Below are positions 26,867 through 34,856 of a stretch of DNA of 56,756 nt, in pieces. The notes under the pieces are model-generated. The model searched no databases. It was not told where the DNA came from and saw nothing but the letters and a program-made list of their open reading frames with translations. Both the position numbers and the translations under genes were made by a program. Every line of letters begins with the position of its first letter. Position 1 is the first letter of the stretch. The stretch is taken from positions 1 through 56,756 of the forward strand of contig NZ_MBEQ01000063.1 of the NCBI RefSeq assembly GCF_001954135.1, read 5' to 3'. Source of the DNA: Mycobacterium sp. GA-1841. GTDB lineage: Bacteria; Actinomycetota; Actinomycetes; Mycobacteriales; Mycobacteriaceae.

Positions 26867-27520
26867 ATGGACTTGTACGACGTCATGCGAACGACCGGAG
26901 CCGCACGCCAGTTCACCGACGACCCGCTGCCCGACAACGTGCTGGAACGAATCCTCGACAACGCCCGCTTCGCACCCAGCGGCGGCAACCGCCAGGGTTC
27001 ACGCGTGGTGGTGATCCGCGACCGCGACACCCGCGAGGCCCTCGCCGACCTCGGCGTCACCGGATCGAGACGCTATATCGCCCAGCAGCGCAACGGCGAA
27101 AGTCCGTGGAACCCGCTGCACTCCATGCGGGTGTCGGCCGACGATGTCGCCGCGGTGAAGGTCCCACGCGCCACCCACCTCGTCGAGGCGCCGGTGGTTT
27201 TGGTGGTGTGCGTCGACTTGGGTGTCGTCGCGGCATTCGACCAGGACCTCGACCGGATCGGCGTGGTCTCCGGGGCCTCGGTGTATCCGTTCGTGTGGAA
27301 CATCCTGCTGGCCGCGCGCAACGAAGGCTACGGCGGTGTCCTCACCACCATGGCCGTGGCCGAAGAACCCAAGGTCAAAGCGCTGCTCGGCATACCCGAG
27401 GACTACGCGGTCGCCGCAGTGCTGCCACTCGGCAAGCCCGTCCGCCAACTCACCAAGCTCAAACGAAAGCCCGTCACCGAGATCGCGACCCGGGAACGGT
27501 TCGACGGGCCGCCGTTCTGA
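26867..27520 (+). CDS. Nitroreductase family flavoprotein
   Basis: 217 aa from ATG 26867, chosen because the family begins directly with the DLYDVMRTTGAARQF helix. The FMN-binding arginine region (TTGAARQF), FAPSGGNRQGSRVVV and NILLAARNEGYGGVLTT are standard family motifs. Cytosolic NAD(P)H- or reduced-flavin-dependent reductase; substrate unknown. The product ends in a basic linker (LTKLKRKPVTEI). I do not recall this gene at this place in H37Rv. Confidence 0.88.
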   Translation: MDLYDVMRTTGAARQFTDDPLPDNVLERILDNARFAPSGGNRQGSRVVVIRDRDTREALADLGVTGSRRYIAQQRNGESPWNPLHSMRVSADDVAAVKVPRATHLVEAPVVLVVCVDLGVVAAFDQDLDRIGVVSGASVYPFVWNILLAARNEGYGGVLTTMAVAEEPKVKALLGIPEDYAVAAVLPLGKPVRQLTKLKRKPVTEIATRERFDGPPF

Positions 27521-27528
27521 CGTCGACG

Positions 27529-27582
27529 GTGCGTTCAGATCGCCATTTCGGGCCGAAACGCGATCTGAACGCACGCTCGGCG
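27529..27582. repeat. Intergenic palindromic element between convergent genes
   Basis: Perfect 15-bp arms GTGCGTTCAGATCGC and GCGATCTGAACGCAC surround an inner ATTTCGG/CCGAAAC near-palindrome, giving a 46-bp structure (27529-27574), followed by GCTCGGCG. It can act as a two-way terminator. Its right half recurs at 56649-56671 with one change in 23 bases, so it is a dispersed element and not only a local terminator. Confidence 0.75.
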
Positions 27583-27588
27583 TGGTGG

Positions 27589-28176
27589 CTAAGCCTTGGC
27601 CTGTTTGGCTTTCTTCGCCGCGGCTTTCATGTCTTTCTTGTAGGCCCGCACCTTCTGCAACGACCCGGGATCGACCACGTCGGCCACCGACATGAAACTG
27701 CCTTCGTTGCCGTAATCGCCGGCAGCCTGGCGCCACCCCGCCGGTGTCACGCCGTACTGCTTACCCAGCAGCGCCAAGAAGATCCGGGCCTTCTGATCAC
27801 CGAATCCGGGTAGCCGCTTGAGCCGGCGCAACACCTCGGCGCCGTCGGGGTCGCCACCGGTCCACAGGGCCGTCACGTCACCGTCGTATTCGTCGACGAT
27901 GGCGCGCGCGAGCTCCTGCACCCGCTTGCCCATCGAGCCCGGAAATCGGTGAATCGCAGGGGTTTGCGACACCAACGCGATGAACTCGTCGGGGTTGTGA
28001 TCGGCGATCTTGCGGGCGTCGACGTCACCGAGGCGATCGGCGATCTTCTTGGGCCCGGCGAACGCCGTCTCCATCGGAATCTGCTGATCCAACAACATCC
28101 CGACCAGCAACGCGAAGGGGTTGGCCTCCAGCAGGGCGTCGGCCTCGGGGTCTTGGACGAGCTGCAGTTTTCCCAC
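27589..28176 (-). CDS. HhH-GPD-type protein, Rv1156-like
   Basis: 195 aa, GTG start. N-terminal ANPFALLVGMLLDQQIPMETAFAGP and the helix-hairpin-helix LPGFGDQKARIFLALLGK (about residue 125) are those of base-excision-type HhH-GPD proteins. The usual catalytic Asp or Lys cannot be confirmed by eye, and Rv1156-type proteins have no proven activity. The tail is Lys/Ala-rich (YKKDMKAAAKKAKQAKA), suggesting DNA contact. TAGACT 6 nt before the GTG indicates a leaderless transcript. Confidence 0.88.
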   Translation of the reverse strand: MGKLQLVQDPEADALLEANPFALLVGMLLDQQIPMETAFAGPKKIADRLGDVDARKIADHNPDEFIALVSQTPAIHRFPGSMGKRVQELARAIVDEYDGDVTALWTGGDPDGAEVLRRLKRLPGFGDQKARIFLALLGKQYGVTPAGWRQAAGDYGNEGSFMSVADVVDPGSLQKVRAYKKDMKAAAKKAKQAKA

Positions 28177-28182
28177 GTCGTC

Positions 28183-28188
28183 AGTCTA
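28183..28188 (-). promoter_or_regulatory. Predicted leaderless -10 box of the HhH-GPD gene
   Basis: TAGACT (TANNNT) on the minus strand with 6 nt (GACGAC) before the GTG at 28176, so transcription would begin at the start codon. Confidence 0.5.
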
Positions 28189-28272
28189 GAACCAGACTCG
28201 TTTTTGACGCCTGTGTCGGTCGAGTGTGCGAAAGTACACGCGTCAACCGGAGATGTGCCATAGGAGATGGAC

Positions 28273-28569
28273 ATGAGACGCGTCGTTGTACCTCTTTTTG
28301 CCGCGCTGGCTACGGCGCTTGCCTTGGCTGCCACGGCCAACGCCATCCCCGATCAGGGCACGCCGGAATTCGACAACTACATGCAGGGCCTGGACCGCAA
28401 CGGATTCCACCTCAACCCAGATACTGCGTGGCGCGTCGCTCACCAGGCTTGTACGGGCAGCATCCCGGGGTACATCAGTTGGGAGCTGGCCGCACAGGGT
28501 GTGATCGGCCCCGGCGCGGAGCAGCGGGTGTACGACGTGGCCAGAAAGTACGCCTGCCCGGTTCAGTAG
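28273..28569 (+). CDS. DUF732-type secreted protein
   Basis: 98 aa. ATG 28273 is preferred over ATG 28267 because GGAG then lies 6-7 nt upstream. The signal peptide ends near residue 24 (AATANA). The mature domain is small and helical, with the DNYMQGLDRNGFHLNPDTAWRVAHQAC pattern of DUF732 (read in parts) and two Cys (QACTG and KYACP) likely to form a disulfide. Mycobacteria carry many such small exported proteins, all of unknown function. It precedes the two-component system by 45 nt. Confidence 0.85.
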   Translation: MRRVVVPLFAALATALALAATANAIPDQGTPEFDNYMQGLDRNGFHLNPDTAWRVAHQACTGSIPGYISWELAAQGVIGPGAEQRVYDVARKYACPVQ

Positions 28570-28614
28570 CAGCACCGCGCGGGGCAACCTCGCCGGTTTA
28601 AGGTTGGCCGCACG

Positions 28615-29814
28615 ATGTCCGGCGAAGTTGCACTCGCGCTGGCCCTGGCGCTGATCCTGGCGGCGGTTGCCGCCGTCGGGGTGGTGCGCACCCGCAGAGT
28701 CGTCGCCACCCCCACCGAACGCGCAGTGCATGCCGCGCTGCACACCGCTGCACAGGCCGCCCGCGCGTTACGTCAAGGCCTGGACACCGAATCCGCGACC
28801 ACCGCAGCGCCGTACCTGCGTGAGCTCACCGGCACAGCCGGGCTGGCCCTGTTCGACGACGACGCGGCCCCCCTGGCCCGTGATCATGCCGACGAGGCGA
28901 TCTGGCATCCCGACATCGTGGGCATCTGCGCCGACACCGCGCGGGAATCGATCAACGCCGGACGCCGAGTGCTGCGCACGGCGCGATCGACCGCGGTGGT
29001 GGCCCAGCCGCTGCTCACCGAGGGCGGTGAGGTGCTGGGCGCGCTCGTCGTGCTGGCCCCGTCCAGTCCGGGCCCCGGCATGCTCGGGGCGGTCGGCGAG
29101 GTGGCGCGCTACGCGGCCAGCCAGATCGAACTGGCCGAACTCGACGCATCCCGCGCCCGGCTGGATCGGGCCGAGGTGCTGGCGTTGCGGGCCCAGATCA
29201 GCCCGCACTTCATCTACAACGCGCTCAACACGATCGCGTCGTTCGTCCGCACCGACCCCGATCGGGCGCGTGAGCTCATCCTGGAATTCGCCGACTTCAC
29301 CCGCTATTCGTTCCGCGCCGCAGGCCAATACACCACGTTGGCCGACGAACTGCGCAACATCGACCGCTACCTGACCTTGGAACGCGCCCGGTTCGGCGCC
29401 AATCTGCTGGTGCGGCTGCGGGTGGCGCCCGAGGTGCTCAACGTCGTGGTGCCGTTTCTGGCGTTGCAGCCCCTGGTGGAAAACGCCGTACGACACGGGC
29501 TGGCCGGACAGGGCGGCGGATCGGTGGAGATCATCGCGCGCGACGCGGGTACCGAATGTGTGATCACCGTGGAGGACGACGGCGCCGGCATGGATCCCGA
29601 CGTGCTCCGTGCCGGTCCTGGCGATGCACTGGCCGACCGGACCGACGAATCTGCGCACGTCGGGCTGACGAACGTGGACCATCGGCTGCGCGCGGCTTTC
29701 GGCAACGACTACGGTCTGGTGGTCGAGACAGCGGTCGGCGCCGGGACCAAAGTGGTGATGCGTGTGCCGAAGTTCCGCTCGGGGATACGAGCCAGCGGAG
29801 GAGCGTTCGCATGA
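28615..29814 (+). CDS. LytS/YpdA-type sensor histidine kinase
   Basis: 399 aa. One N-terminal transmembrane helix (residues 4-24) is followed by a GAF-like domain (about 55-180). Then comes the His_kinase domain of the LytS family, with the phosphoacceptor in ISPHFIYNALNTIASF (about residue 200) and the N-box LVENAVRHGL, and an HATPase tail with DDGAGMD. Known members of this family in E. coli (YpdA, BtsS) sense pyruvate. It overlaps the response regulator as ATGA and leads a run of coupled genes that ends in a symporter, so a small-acid signal is a reasonable inference. Confidence 0.93.
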   Translation: MSGEVALALALALILAAVAAVGVVRTRRVVATPTERAVHAALHTAAQAARALRQGLDTESATTAAPYLRELTGTAGLALFDDDAAPLARDHADEAIWHPDIVGICADTARESINAGRRVLRTARSTAVVAQPLLTEGGEVLGALVVLAPSSPGPGMLGAVGEVARYAASQIELAELDASRARLDRAEVLALRAQISPHFIYNALNTIASFVRTDPDRARELILEFADFTRYSFRAAGQYTTLADELRNIDRYLTLERARFGANLLVRLRVAPEVLNVVVPFLALQPLVENAVRHGLAGQGGGSVEIIARDAGTECVITVEDDGAGMDPDVLRAGPGDALADRTDESAHVGLTNVDHRLRAAFGNDYGLVVETAVGAGTKVVMRVPKFRSGIRASGGAFA

Positions 29815-30596
29815 GGACCGGCCTGACCGTACTGGCCGTCGACGACGAGGCCCCCGCCCTCGACGAGCTCGCCTACCTGTTGGGCCGCCACCCCGACGTC
29901 ACCGACGTGCACACCGCATCCGATGCCACCTCGGCACTGCGGGAACTCAATCAGCACCGCATCGATGCGGTGTTCCTCGACATCAACATGCCGGGCTTGT
30001 CGGGTATCGAATTGGCCGGGGTGCTGGCCAATTACACGCACCGTCCGGCGGTGGTGTTCGTGACCGCTCACGAGGACAAGGCGGTGGCCGCCTTCGATGT
30101 GGGTGCCGTCGACTACCTGCTCAAACCGATCCGACAGAACCGGCTCGACGAAGCGGTGCGACGCGTGGCCGCCGGCACCGCCCACAGCGGTACGGCCGCC
30201 GCCCCGGACGATCAGGACTGGAACGTCATCCCCGCCGAGCTGGGCGGCATCACCCATCTGGTGCCCCGCGACAGCATCGGCTGGGTGGAAGCCGAAGGCG
30301 ACTACGCCCGGCTGCACTCGGCCACCGGTGCGCATCTGGTGCGAATACCGTTGAGCACCTTGGAGACCCGATGGCGCGATCACGGGTTCCAGCGCATCCA
30401 CCGGTCATACCTGGTGTCTTTGCGGCAGGTCACCGGCCTGCGCAGCTCCGACGGCGCCGTGCTGGTGCGGTTGCGCGCCAACGGATCCTCACCCGCGGTG
30501 GAGTTGCCGGTGAGTCGACGCCAGGCACGCGAGTTGCGCGACCGGTTGGTCCGTGACCCGATGCGCTCACTGAAACCGGCGGGCACCGATGAGTGA
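29811..30596 (+). CDS. LytTR-family response regulator
   Basis: 261 aa. The receiver domain (residues 1-125) has VDDEAPAL, the phospho-Asp in AVFLDINMPG, a Thr in VFVTAHEDKA and the Lys in YLLKP. The LytTR DNA-binding domain (about 145-250) has IGWVEAEGDYARLH and FQRIHRSYLVSL. Its start overlaps the kinase stop (ATGA) and its end overlaps the next ATG by 8 nt. It probably regulates the symporter genes downstream. LytTR boxes are 9-10 bp direct repeats; I could not identify one. Confidence 0.93.
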   Translation: MRTGLTVLAVDDEAPALDELAYLLGRHPDVTDVHTASDATSALRELNQHRIDAVFLDINMPGLSGIELAGVLANYTHRPAVVFVTAHEDKAVAAFDVGAVDYLLKPIRQNRLDEAVRRVAAGTAHSGTAAAPDDQDWNVIPAELGGITHLVPRDSIGWVEAEGDYARLHSATGAHLVRIPLSTLETRWRDHGFQRIHRSYLVSLRQVTGLRSSDGAVLVRLRANGSSPAVELPVSRRQARELRDRLVRDPMRSLKPAGTDE

Positions 30597-30963
30597 GCGG
30601 CCCATCCCCCAACGCGAGCGCGTCGTCCTCGCCCACCGCCGCGGCGCCCGCATGGTGCGCACCCGCGTCGAGGTGGCCGAGCAGACCCAGGTGGGCGACG
30701 CCCTGGTGCGGGGGCTGGTGCGCACCCAGCTGGGGCTCGCGCTGCGGCTCACCGCGGTGGTGGTGACGATCGTCGTGGCGCTCGTGCTGATCAACGCCAT
30801 GGCGCCGGATCTGGCCGCGCTCAGCGTATTCGGGATCCGGCTCAACTGGCTGGTCCTGGCCGGACTGCTCTACCCGCTGCTGTACGGCGTGGGACGGATG
30901 TACGTGCGGCTGGCCGAACAGGGCGAACGCGATTTCGTCCGGGTCGTCGACAGCGAACCATGA
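30589..30963 (+). CDS. Small two-helix membrane protein, symporter partner
   Basis: 124 aa. It has an N-terminal basic cytosolic part (RVVLAHRRGARMVRTRVEVAEQT, read in parts) and two transmembrane helices (about 50-75 and 83-105) with a short cytosolic end. It is similar in layout to DUF485 proteins that accompany acetate-type symporters. It overlaps both neighbours (8 nt and 4 nt), so it is co-translated with the response regulator and the symporter. A role as accessory subunit is inferred from this arrangement. Confidence 0.8.
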   Translation: MSERPIPQRERVVLAHRRGARMVRTRVEVAEQTQVGDALVRGLVRTQLGLALRLTAVVVTIVVALVLINAMAPDLAALSVFGIRLNWLVLAGLLYPLLYGVGRMYVRLAEQGERDFVRVVDSEP

Positions 30964-32690
30964 CCGGCGCCCCGTTGACCGCCGCCGCGCTCCTGGTCGC
31001 CGCGGTCGCCACCATCGTGATCGGCATGTACGGTGTCCGGTTGTCGCGCACCACCTCCGACTTCCTGGTCGCCTCCCGCAGTATCGGGCCGCAGTGGAAC
31101 GCCGCCGCGATATCAGGCGAATATCTGTCTGCTGCTTCGTTTCTCGGGGTGGCGGGGCTGATCGCCAAATACGGTGCCGACGCGCTGTGGTACCCGGTGG
31201 GCTTCACGGCGGGATACCTGGGCCTGCTGTTGTTCGTGGCAGCGCCGCTGCGCCGGTCGGGCGCCTACACCGTGCCGGATTTCGCCGAATTCCGGTTGGG
31301 CTCGGTCAGATTGCGCAAGGTGGCCATGCTCGTGGTCGTGATGATCTGCCTGTTCTACCTGGCCCCGCAATATCAGGGCGCGGGGTTGGCCCTGAAAACA
31401 CTTCTGGGCGTTCCGGTGTGGATCGGTCCGCTGTTGGTGGGGGCGATCGTCATCATGAACGTGGTGGCCGGTGGCATGCGATCGATCACCTTCGTGCAGG
31501 CGTTCCAGTACTGGCTCAAGCTCACCGCGGTCGCCATCCCCGCGCTCGCCCTGCTGGGGTTGTTCGTCAACGACCGCGGCGAATTGGGCGGCCCACTGCC
31601 ACCGACCGTCCAGCATCAGACCACCGTGCAGATCGAGACCGATGTCGTCGTCCAGGTGATCGAACCGGCCGGCATCACGGTGACCGGCGACCTCGACGGC
31701 CGCCACGTCGACTCCGCCACGATCACCGCACCGGGGCAACACACCCTCGGCGCCGGTACCGCGCTGACCTTGGCGGCCGGTGCGGCCACGCCTGTCGTGG
31801 CCGATACGCCGGGCACCGGCAGCGAATGGATCGCCTCCGGTGGCGGCCTGGGCGGCGGACATCCGCTTTACCAGGTGTTGTCCATCATCGTCGCGACGTT
31901 CCTCGGCACCCTGGGCCTGCCACACGTGCTAGTCCGCTTCTACACCAACCCGGACGGGCGGGCCGCCCGCCGCACCGCATTGGCCGTGATGGCGCTGCTG
32001 TCGGTGTTCTATGTGTTCCCGATCCTGCTCGGGGTGTTCTCCCGGCTGTACGTTCCGCAGCTGTTGATCACCGGGACCGCTGATGCCGCAGTGCTTTTGG
32101 CGCCGGGTGCGGCCGTCGGCGGTATCGGCGGACAGCTGCTGGCCGCGCTCGTGGCCGCCGGCGCCATCGCGGCATTCCTGGCCACCTCGTCCGGGCTGCT
32201 GGTCAGCATTGCCGGCGCCCTGGCCACCGACGTGATGCGCGGCCGGGTGCGGGATTTCCGGGTGGCCGCGGTGGTCGGCGGGCTGATTCCGATCCCGTTG
32301 TCGCTGATGGTGTCCGGGCTCGAGCTGTCCCGCAGCGTCGGCCTGGCCTTCGCCGTCGCCGCGTCCACCTTGTGTCCCCTGCTGGTGCTCGGTATCTGGT
32401 GGCGCGGCCTGACCGCGGTGGGCGCGGCATGTGGTCTCGTGGTCGGCGGGTCGGTATGTGGCGGGGCGGTCCTCGTGGCGATCACCGGCGGCGTGGACGA
32501 TGCCGCGCTCGGCGGGTGGCCCGCGGTGATGGTGGACTACCCGGCCGCGGTCAGCGTTCCCGTCGCATTTCTGGTGATGATCGTCGTCAGCCTCCTCACC
32601 CGGCCCACACCCGGCGTCGCACAGATCTTCGCGCGCATGCACGTGCCGGAGCGTCTCGGCCTGGGGGTCGAGCGCCTCCCCACCGGCTGA
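30960..32690 (+). CDS. Sodium:solute symporter with an extra outer-loop domain
   Basis: 576 aa SSS (LeuT fold) transporter with about 13 helices. Family motifs are FLVASRSIGPQWNAAAISGEYLSAASFLG (read in parts) and GTLGLPHVLVRFYTNPDGRAAR. It resembles monocarboxylate/acetate symporters (ActP/MctC). Unlike the second symporter at 33178, it carries a hydrophilic insert at about residues 203-305, rich in Thr/Val/Gly and lacking helices, between two transmembrane segments; this may be an extracellular beta domain. It is coupled to the LytS/LytTR pair by overlapping starts and stops, so the two-component system likely senses its substrate. Confidence 0.88.
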   Translation: MTGAPLTAAALLVAAVATIVIGMYGVRLSRTTSDFLVASRSIGPQWNAAAISGEYLSAASFLGVAGLIAKYGADALWYPVGFTAGYLGLLLFVAAPLRRSGAYTVPDFAEFRLGSVRLRKVAMLVVVMICLFYLAPQYQGAGLALKTLLGVPVWIGPLLVGAIVIMNVVAGGMRSITFVQAFQYWLKLTAVAIPALALLGLFVNDRGELGGPLPPTVQHQTTVQIETDVVVQVIEPAGITVTGDLDGRHVDSATITAPGQHTLGAGTALTLAAGAATPVVADTPGTGSEWIASGGGLGGGHPLYQVLSIIVATFLGTLGLPHVLVRFYTNPDGRAARRTALAVMALLSVFYVFPILLGVFSRLYVPQLLITGTADAAVLLAPGAAVGGIGGQLLAALVAAGAIAAFLATSSGLLVSIAGALATDVMRGRVRDFRVAAVVGGLIPIPLSLMVSGLELSRSVGLAFAVAASTLCPLLVLGIWWRGLTAVGAACGLVVGGSVCGGAVLVAITGGVDDAALGGWPAVMVDYPAAVSVPVAFLVMIVVSLLTRPTPGVAQIFARMHVPERLGLGVERLPTG

Positions 32691-32836
32691 CCGCCCTGCC
32701 GCTCAGCCCAGACGACCGACCGTTCAGCGCAACGACGCCCGAACTCGCCGTATCGCGACCGATACCCCTGCCTTGTGATCCACCTCTCAATTAGGTTCGG
32801 TGCCCAGTTCCCTCACAGCCGACTGTCAGGAGTACC

Positions 32837-33181
32837 GTGCCCGAAATTGACCTTCCCGAGAGGGTTGCCCCGACCGGGGAGCAATTCCTCGCCGCGCAGG
32901 CCAGTCCTGAATTCCAGGAGCTGCGTACCCGCCTGCGCCGCTTCGTCTTTCCGATGACCGCGTTCTTCCTGGTCTGGTATGCCCTCTACGTCGCCCTCGG
33001 CGCGTTCGCCCATGACTTCATGGCCATCCGGGTATTCGGCAACATCAATGTCGGTCTGCTGATCGGTCTGGGCCAGTTCCTCACCACGTTCCTGATCACC
33101 GGGCTGTACGTGCGCTTCGCCAACAAGGAATTCGACCCACGAGCCACCGCCATCCGCGAAGAGCTGGAGGGCACCCGATGA
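32837..33181 (+). CDS. DUF485 membrane protein, partner of ActP
   Basis: 114 aa from GTG 32837 (AGGAG 5 nt upstream). It has two transmembrane helices (about 37-58 and 72-92) and the DUF485 signature FQELRTRLRRFVFPMTAFFL followed by ANKEFDP. In E. coli (YjcH) and C. glutamicum (MctB) such proteins are encoded directly before the acetate/monocarboxylate symporter. Here the stop overlaps the symporter ATG as ATGA. Confidence 0.9.
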   Translation: MPEIDLPERVAPTGEQFLAAQASPEFQELRTRLRRFVFPMTAFFLVWYALYVALGAFAHDFMAIRVFGNINVGLLIGLGQFLTTFLITGLYVRFANKEFDPRATAIREELEGTR

Positions 33182-34809
33182 CCATCACGACACTCGCCGC
33201 CGAGACCGTCGGCAACCCGGTGGCCAACATCGGCATCTTCAGCTTGTTCGTCGTCGTCACGATGGTCGTGGTGATCAAGGCCAGCAAGCGCAACGCCACC
33301 GCCGACGAGTTCTTCACCGGCGGTCGCGGCTTCTCCGGCCCGCAGAACGGCATTGCCATCGCCGGTGACTACCTGTCGGCGGCCAGCTTCCTCGGTATCG
33401 CCGGGGCCATCGCCGTCTACGGTTACGACGGCTTCCTCTACTCGATCGGGTTCCTGGTGGCCTGGCTGGTGGCACTGCTGCTGGTGGCCGAATTGCTGCG
33501 TAACACCGGCAAATTCACCATGGCCGACGTGCTGAGCTTCCGGCTCAAGCAACGACCGGTCCGACTGGCCGCAGCGATCTCGACGCTGACGGTGTCGTTG
33601 TTCTACCTGCTGGCCCAGATGGCCGGGGCGGGTGGCCTGGTTGCGCTGCTGCTCGACGTCAACAGCCGCACCGGGCAGTCGATCGTGATCGCCGTCGTCG
33701 GCATCCTGATGATCGTCTACGTCCTGGTCGGCGGCATGAAGGGCACCACGTGGGTGCAGATCATCAAGGCCGTGCTGCTGATCGCCGGCGCCGCGTTGAT
33801 GACGCTGATGGTGTTGAGCAAGTTCGGGCTGAACCTCTCCGACATCCTCGGCTCGGCGCAGTCGGCGATCTCCGAAGCCACCACCAAGGGTGTGTCCGGT
33901 CGTGACGTGCTGGCCCCGGGCGCGCAGTACGGCGGCTCGTTCACCTCACAGATCAACTTCATCTCGCTGGCCTTGGCACTGGTACTCGGCACCGCCGGCC
34001 TGCCGCACGTGCTGATGCGGTTCTACACCGTTCCGACGGCGAAAGAGGCTCGGCGGTCGGTGGTTTGGGCGATCGCGCTGATCGGCGCGTTCTACCTGTT
34101 CACCCTGGTGCTCGGCTACGGGGCGGCCGCGTTGGTCGGGCCGGACCGGATCCTCGGTGCGGCAGGCGGCGTCAACTCGGCGGCGCCGCTGCTGGCGTTC
34201 GAACTCGGCGGGGTGATCCTGCTCGGCGTCATCTCCGCGGTGGCCTTCGCGACGATCCTGGCCGTGGTGGCCGGGTTGACCATCACCGCGTCGGCCTCCT
34301 TTGCGCACGACATCTACGCGTCAGTCTTGAAGTCCCACAAAGTGTCCGAGGCCGAGCAGGTGCGCGTCTCGCGTATCACCGCAGTGGTGTTGGGAGTGTT
34401 CGCGATCGGTCTGGGCATCCTGGCCAACGGTCAGAACGTGGCGTTCCTGGTGGCACTGGCGTTCGCGGTCGCGGCCGCGGCCAACCTGCCGACGATCGTC
34501 TACTCGCTGTACTGGAAGCGGTTCAACACCCGCGGCGCGCTGTGGAGCATGTATGGCGGGCTGATCTCGACCATCGTGTTGATCGTGTTCTCCCCCGCCG
34601 TGTCAGGCAGCAAGACCGCGATGATCCCCGGCGCGGATTTCGATTTCTTCCCGCTGGCCAACCCCGGCATCGTGTCGATCCCGTTGGCGTTCGCCCTCGG
34701 CATCATCGGCACGCTCACCTCACGCGACACCGGAGACCCGGAGCTCAATGCCGAGATGGAAGTGCGGTCGCTGACCGGGGTGGGCGCCGAAAAGGCCGTC
34801 GCGCACTGA
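33178..34809 (+). CDS. actP: Cation/acetate (monocarboxylate) symporter, ActP/MctC type
   Basis: 543 aa SSS transporter. Motifs: FFTGGRGFSGPQNGIAIAGDYLSAASFLGIAG (read in parts), LLVAELLRNTGKFTMADVL, MAGAGGLVALLLDV and GTAGLPHVLMRFYTVPTAKEARRS. It is the normal ActP length, with no extra outer domain. The DUF485-actP pair matches the mctB-mctC arrangement of C. glutamicum, which takes up pyruvate, acetate and propionate. It is separated by 146 bp from the first symporter and may have its own promoter. Confidence 0.92.
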   Translation: MTITTLAAETVGNPVANIGIFSLFVVVTMVVVIKASKRNATADEFFTGGRGFSGPQNGIAIAGDYLSAASFLGIAGAIAVYGYDGFLYSIGFLVAWLVALLLVAELLRNTGKFTMADVLSFRLKQRPVRLAAAISTLTVSLFYLLAQMAGAGGLVALLLDVNSRTGQSIVIAVVGILMIVYVLVGGMKGTTWVQIIKAVLLIAGAALMTLMVLSKFGLNLSDILGSAQSAISEATTKGVSGRDVLAPGAQYGGSFTSQINFISLALALVLGTAGLPHVLMRFYTVPTAKEARRSVVWAIALIGAFYLFTLVLGYGAAALVGPDRILGAAGGVNSAAPLLAFELGGVILLGVISAVAFATILAVVAGLTITASASFAHDIYASVLKSHKVSEAEQVRVSRITAVVLGVFAIGLGILANGQNVAFLVALAFAVAAAANLPTIVYSLYWKRFNTRGALWSMYGGLISTIVLIVFSPAVSGSKTAMIPGADFDFFPLANPGIVSIPLAFALGIIGTLTSRDTGDPELNAEMEVRSLTGVGAEKAVAH

Positions 34810-34856
34810 CGCTCGGCGCGCCAGATTGGCCGGCGCTCCGCTCGCTACCCTGAACT

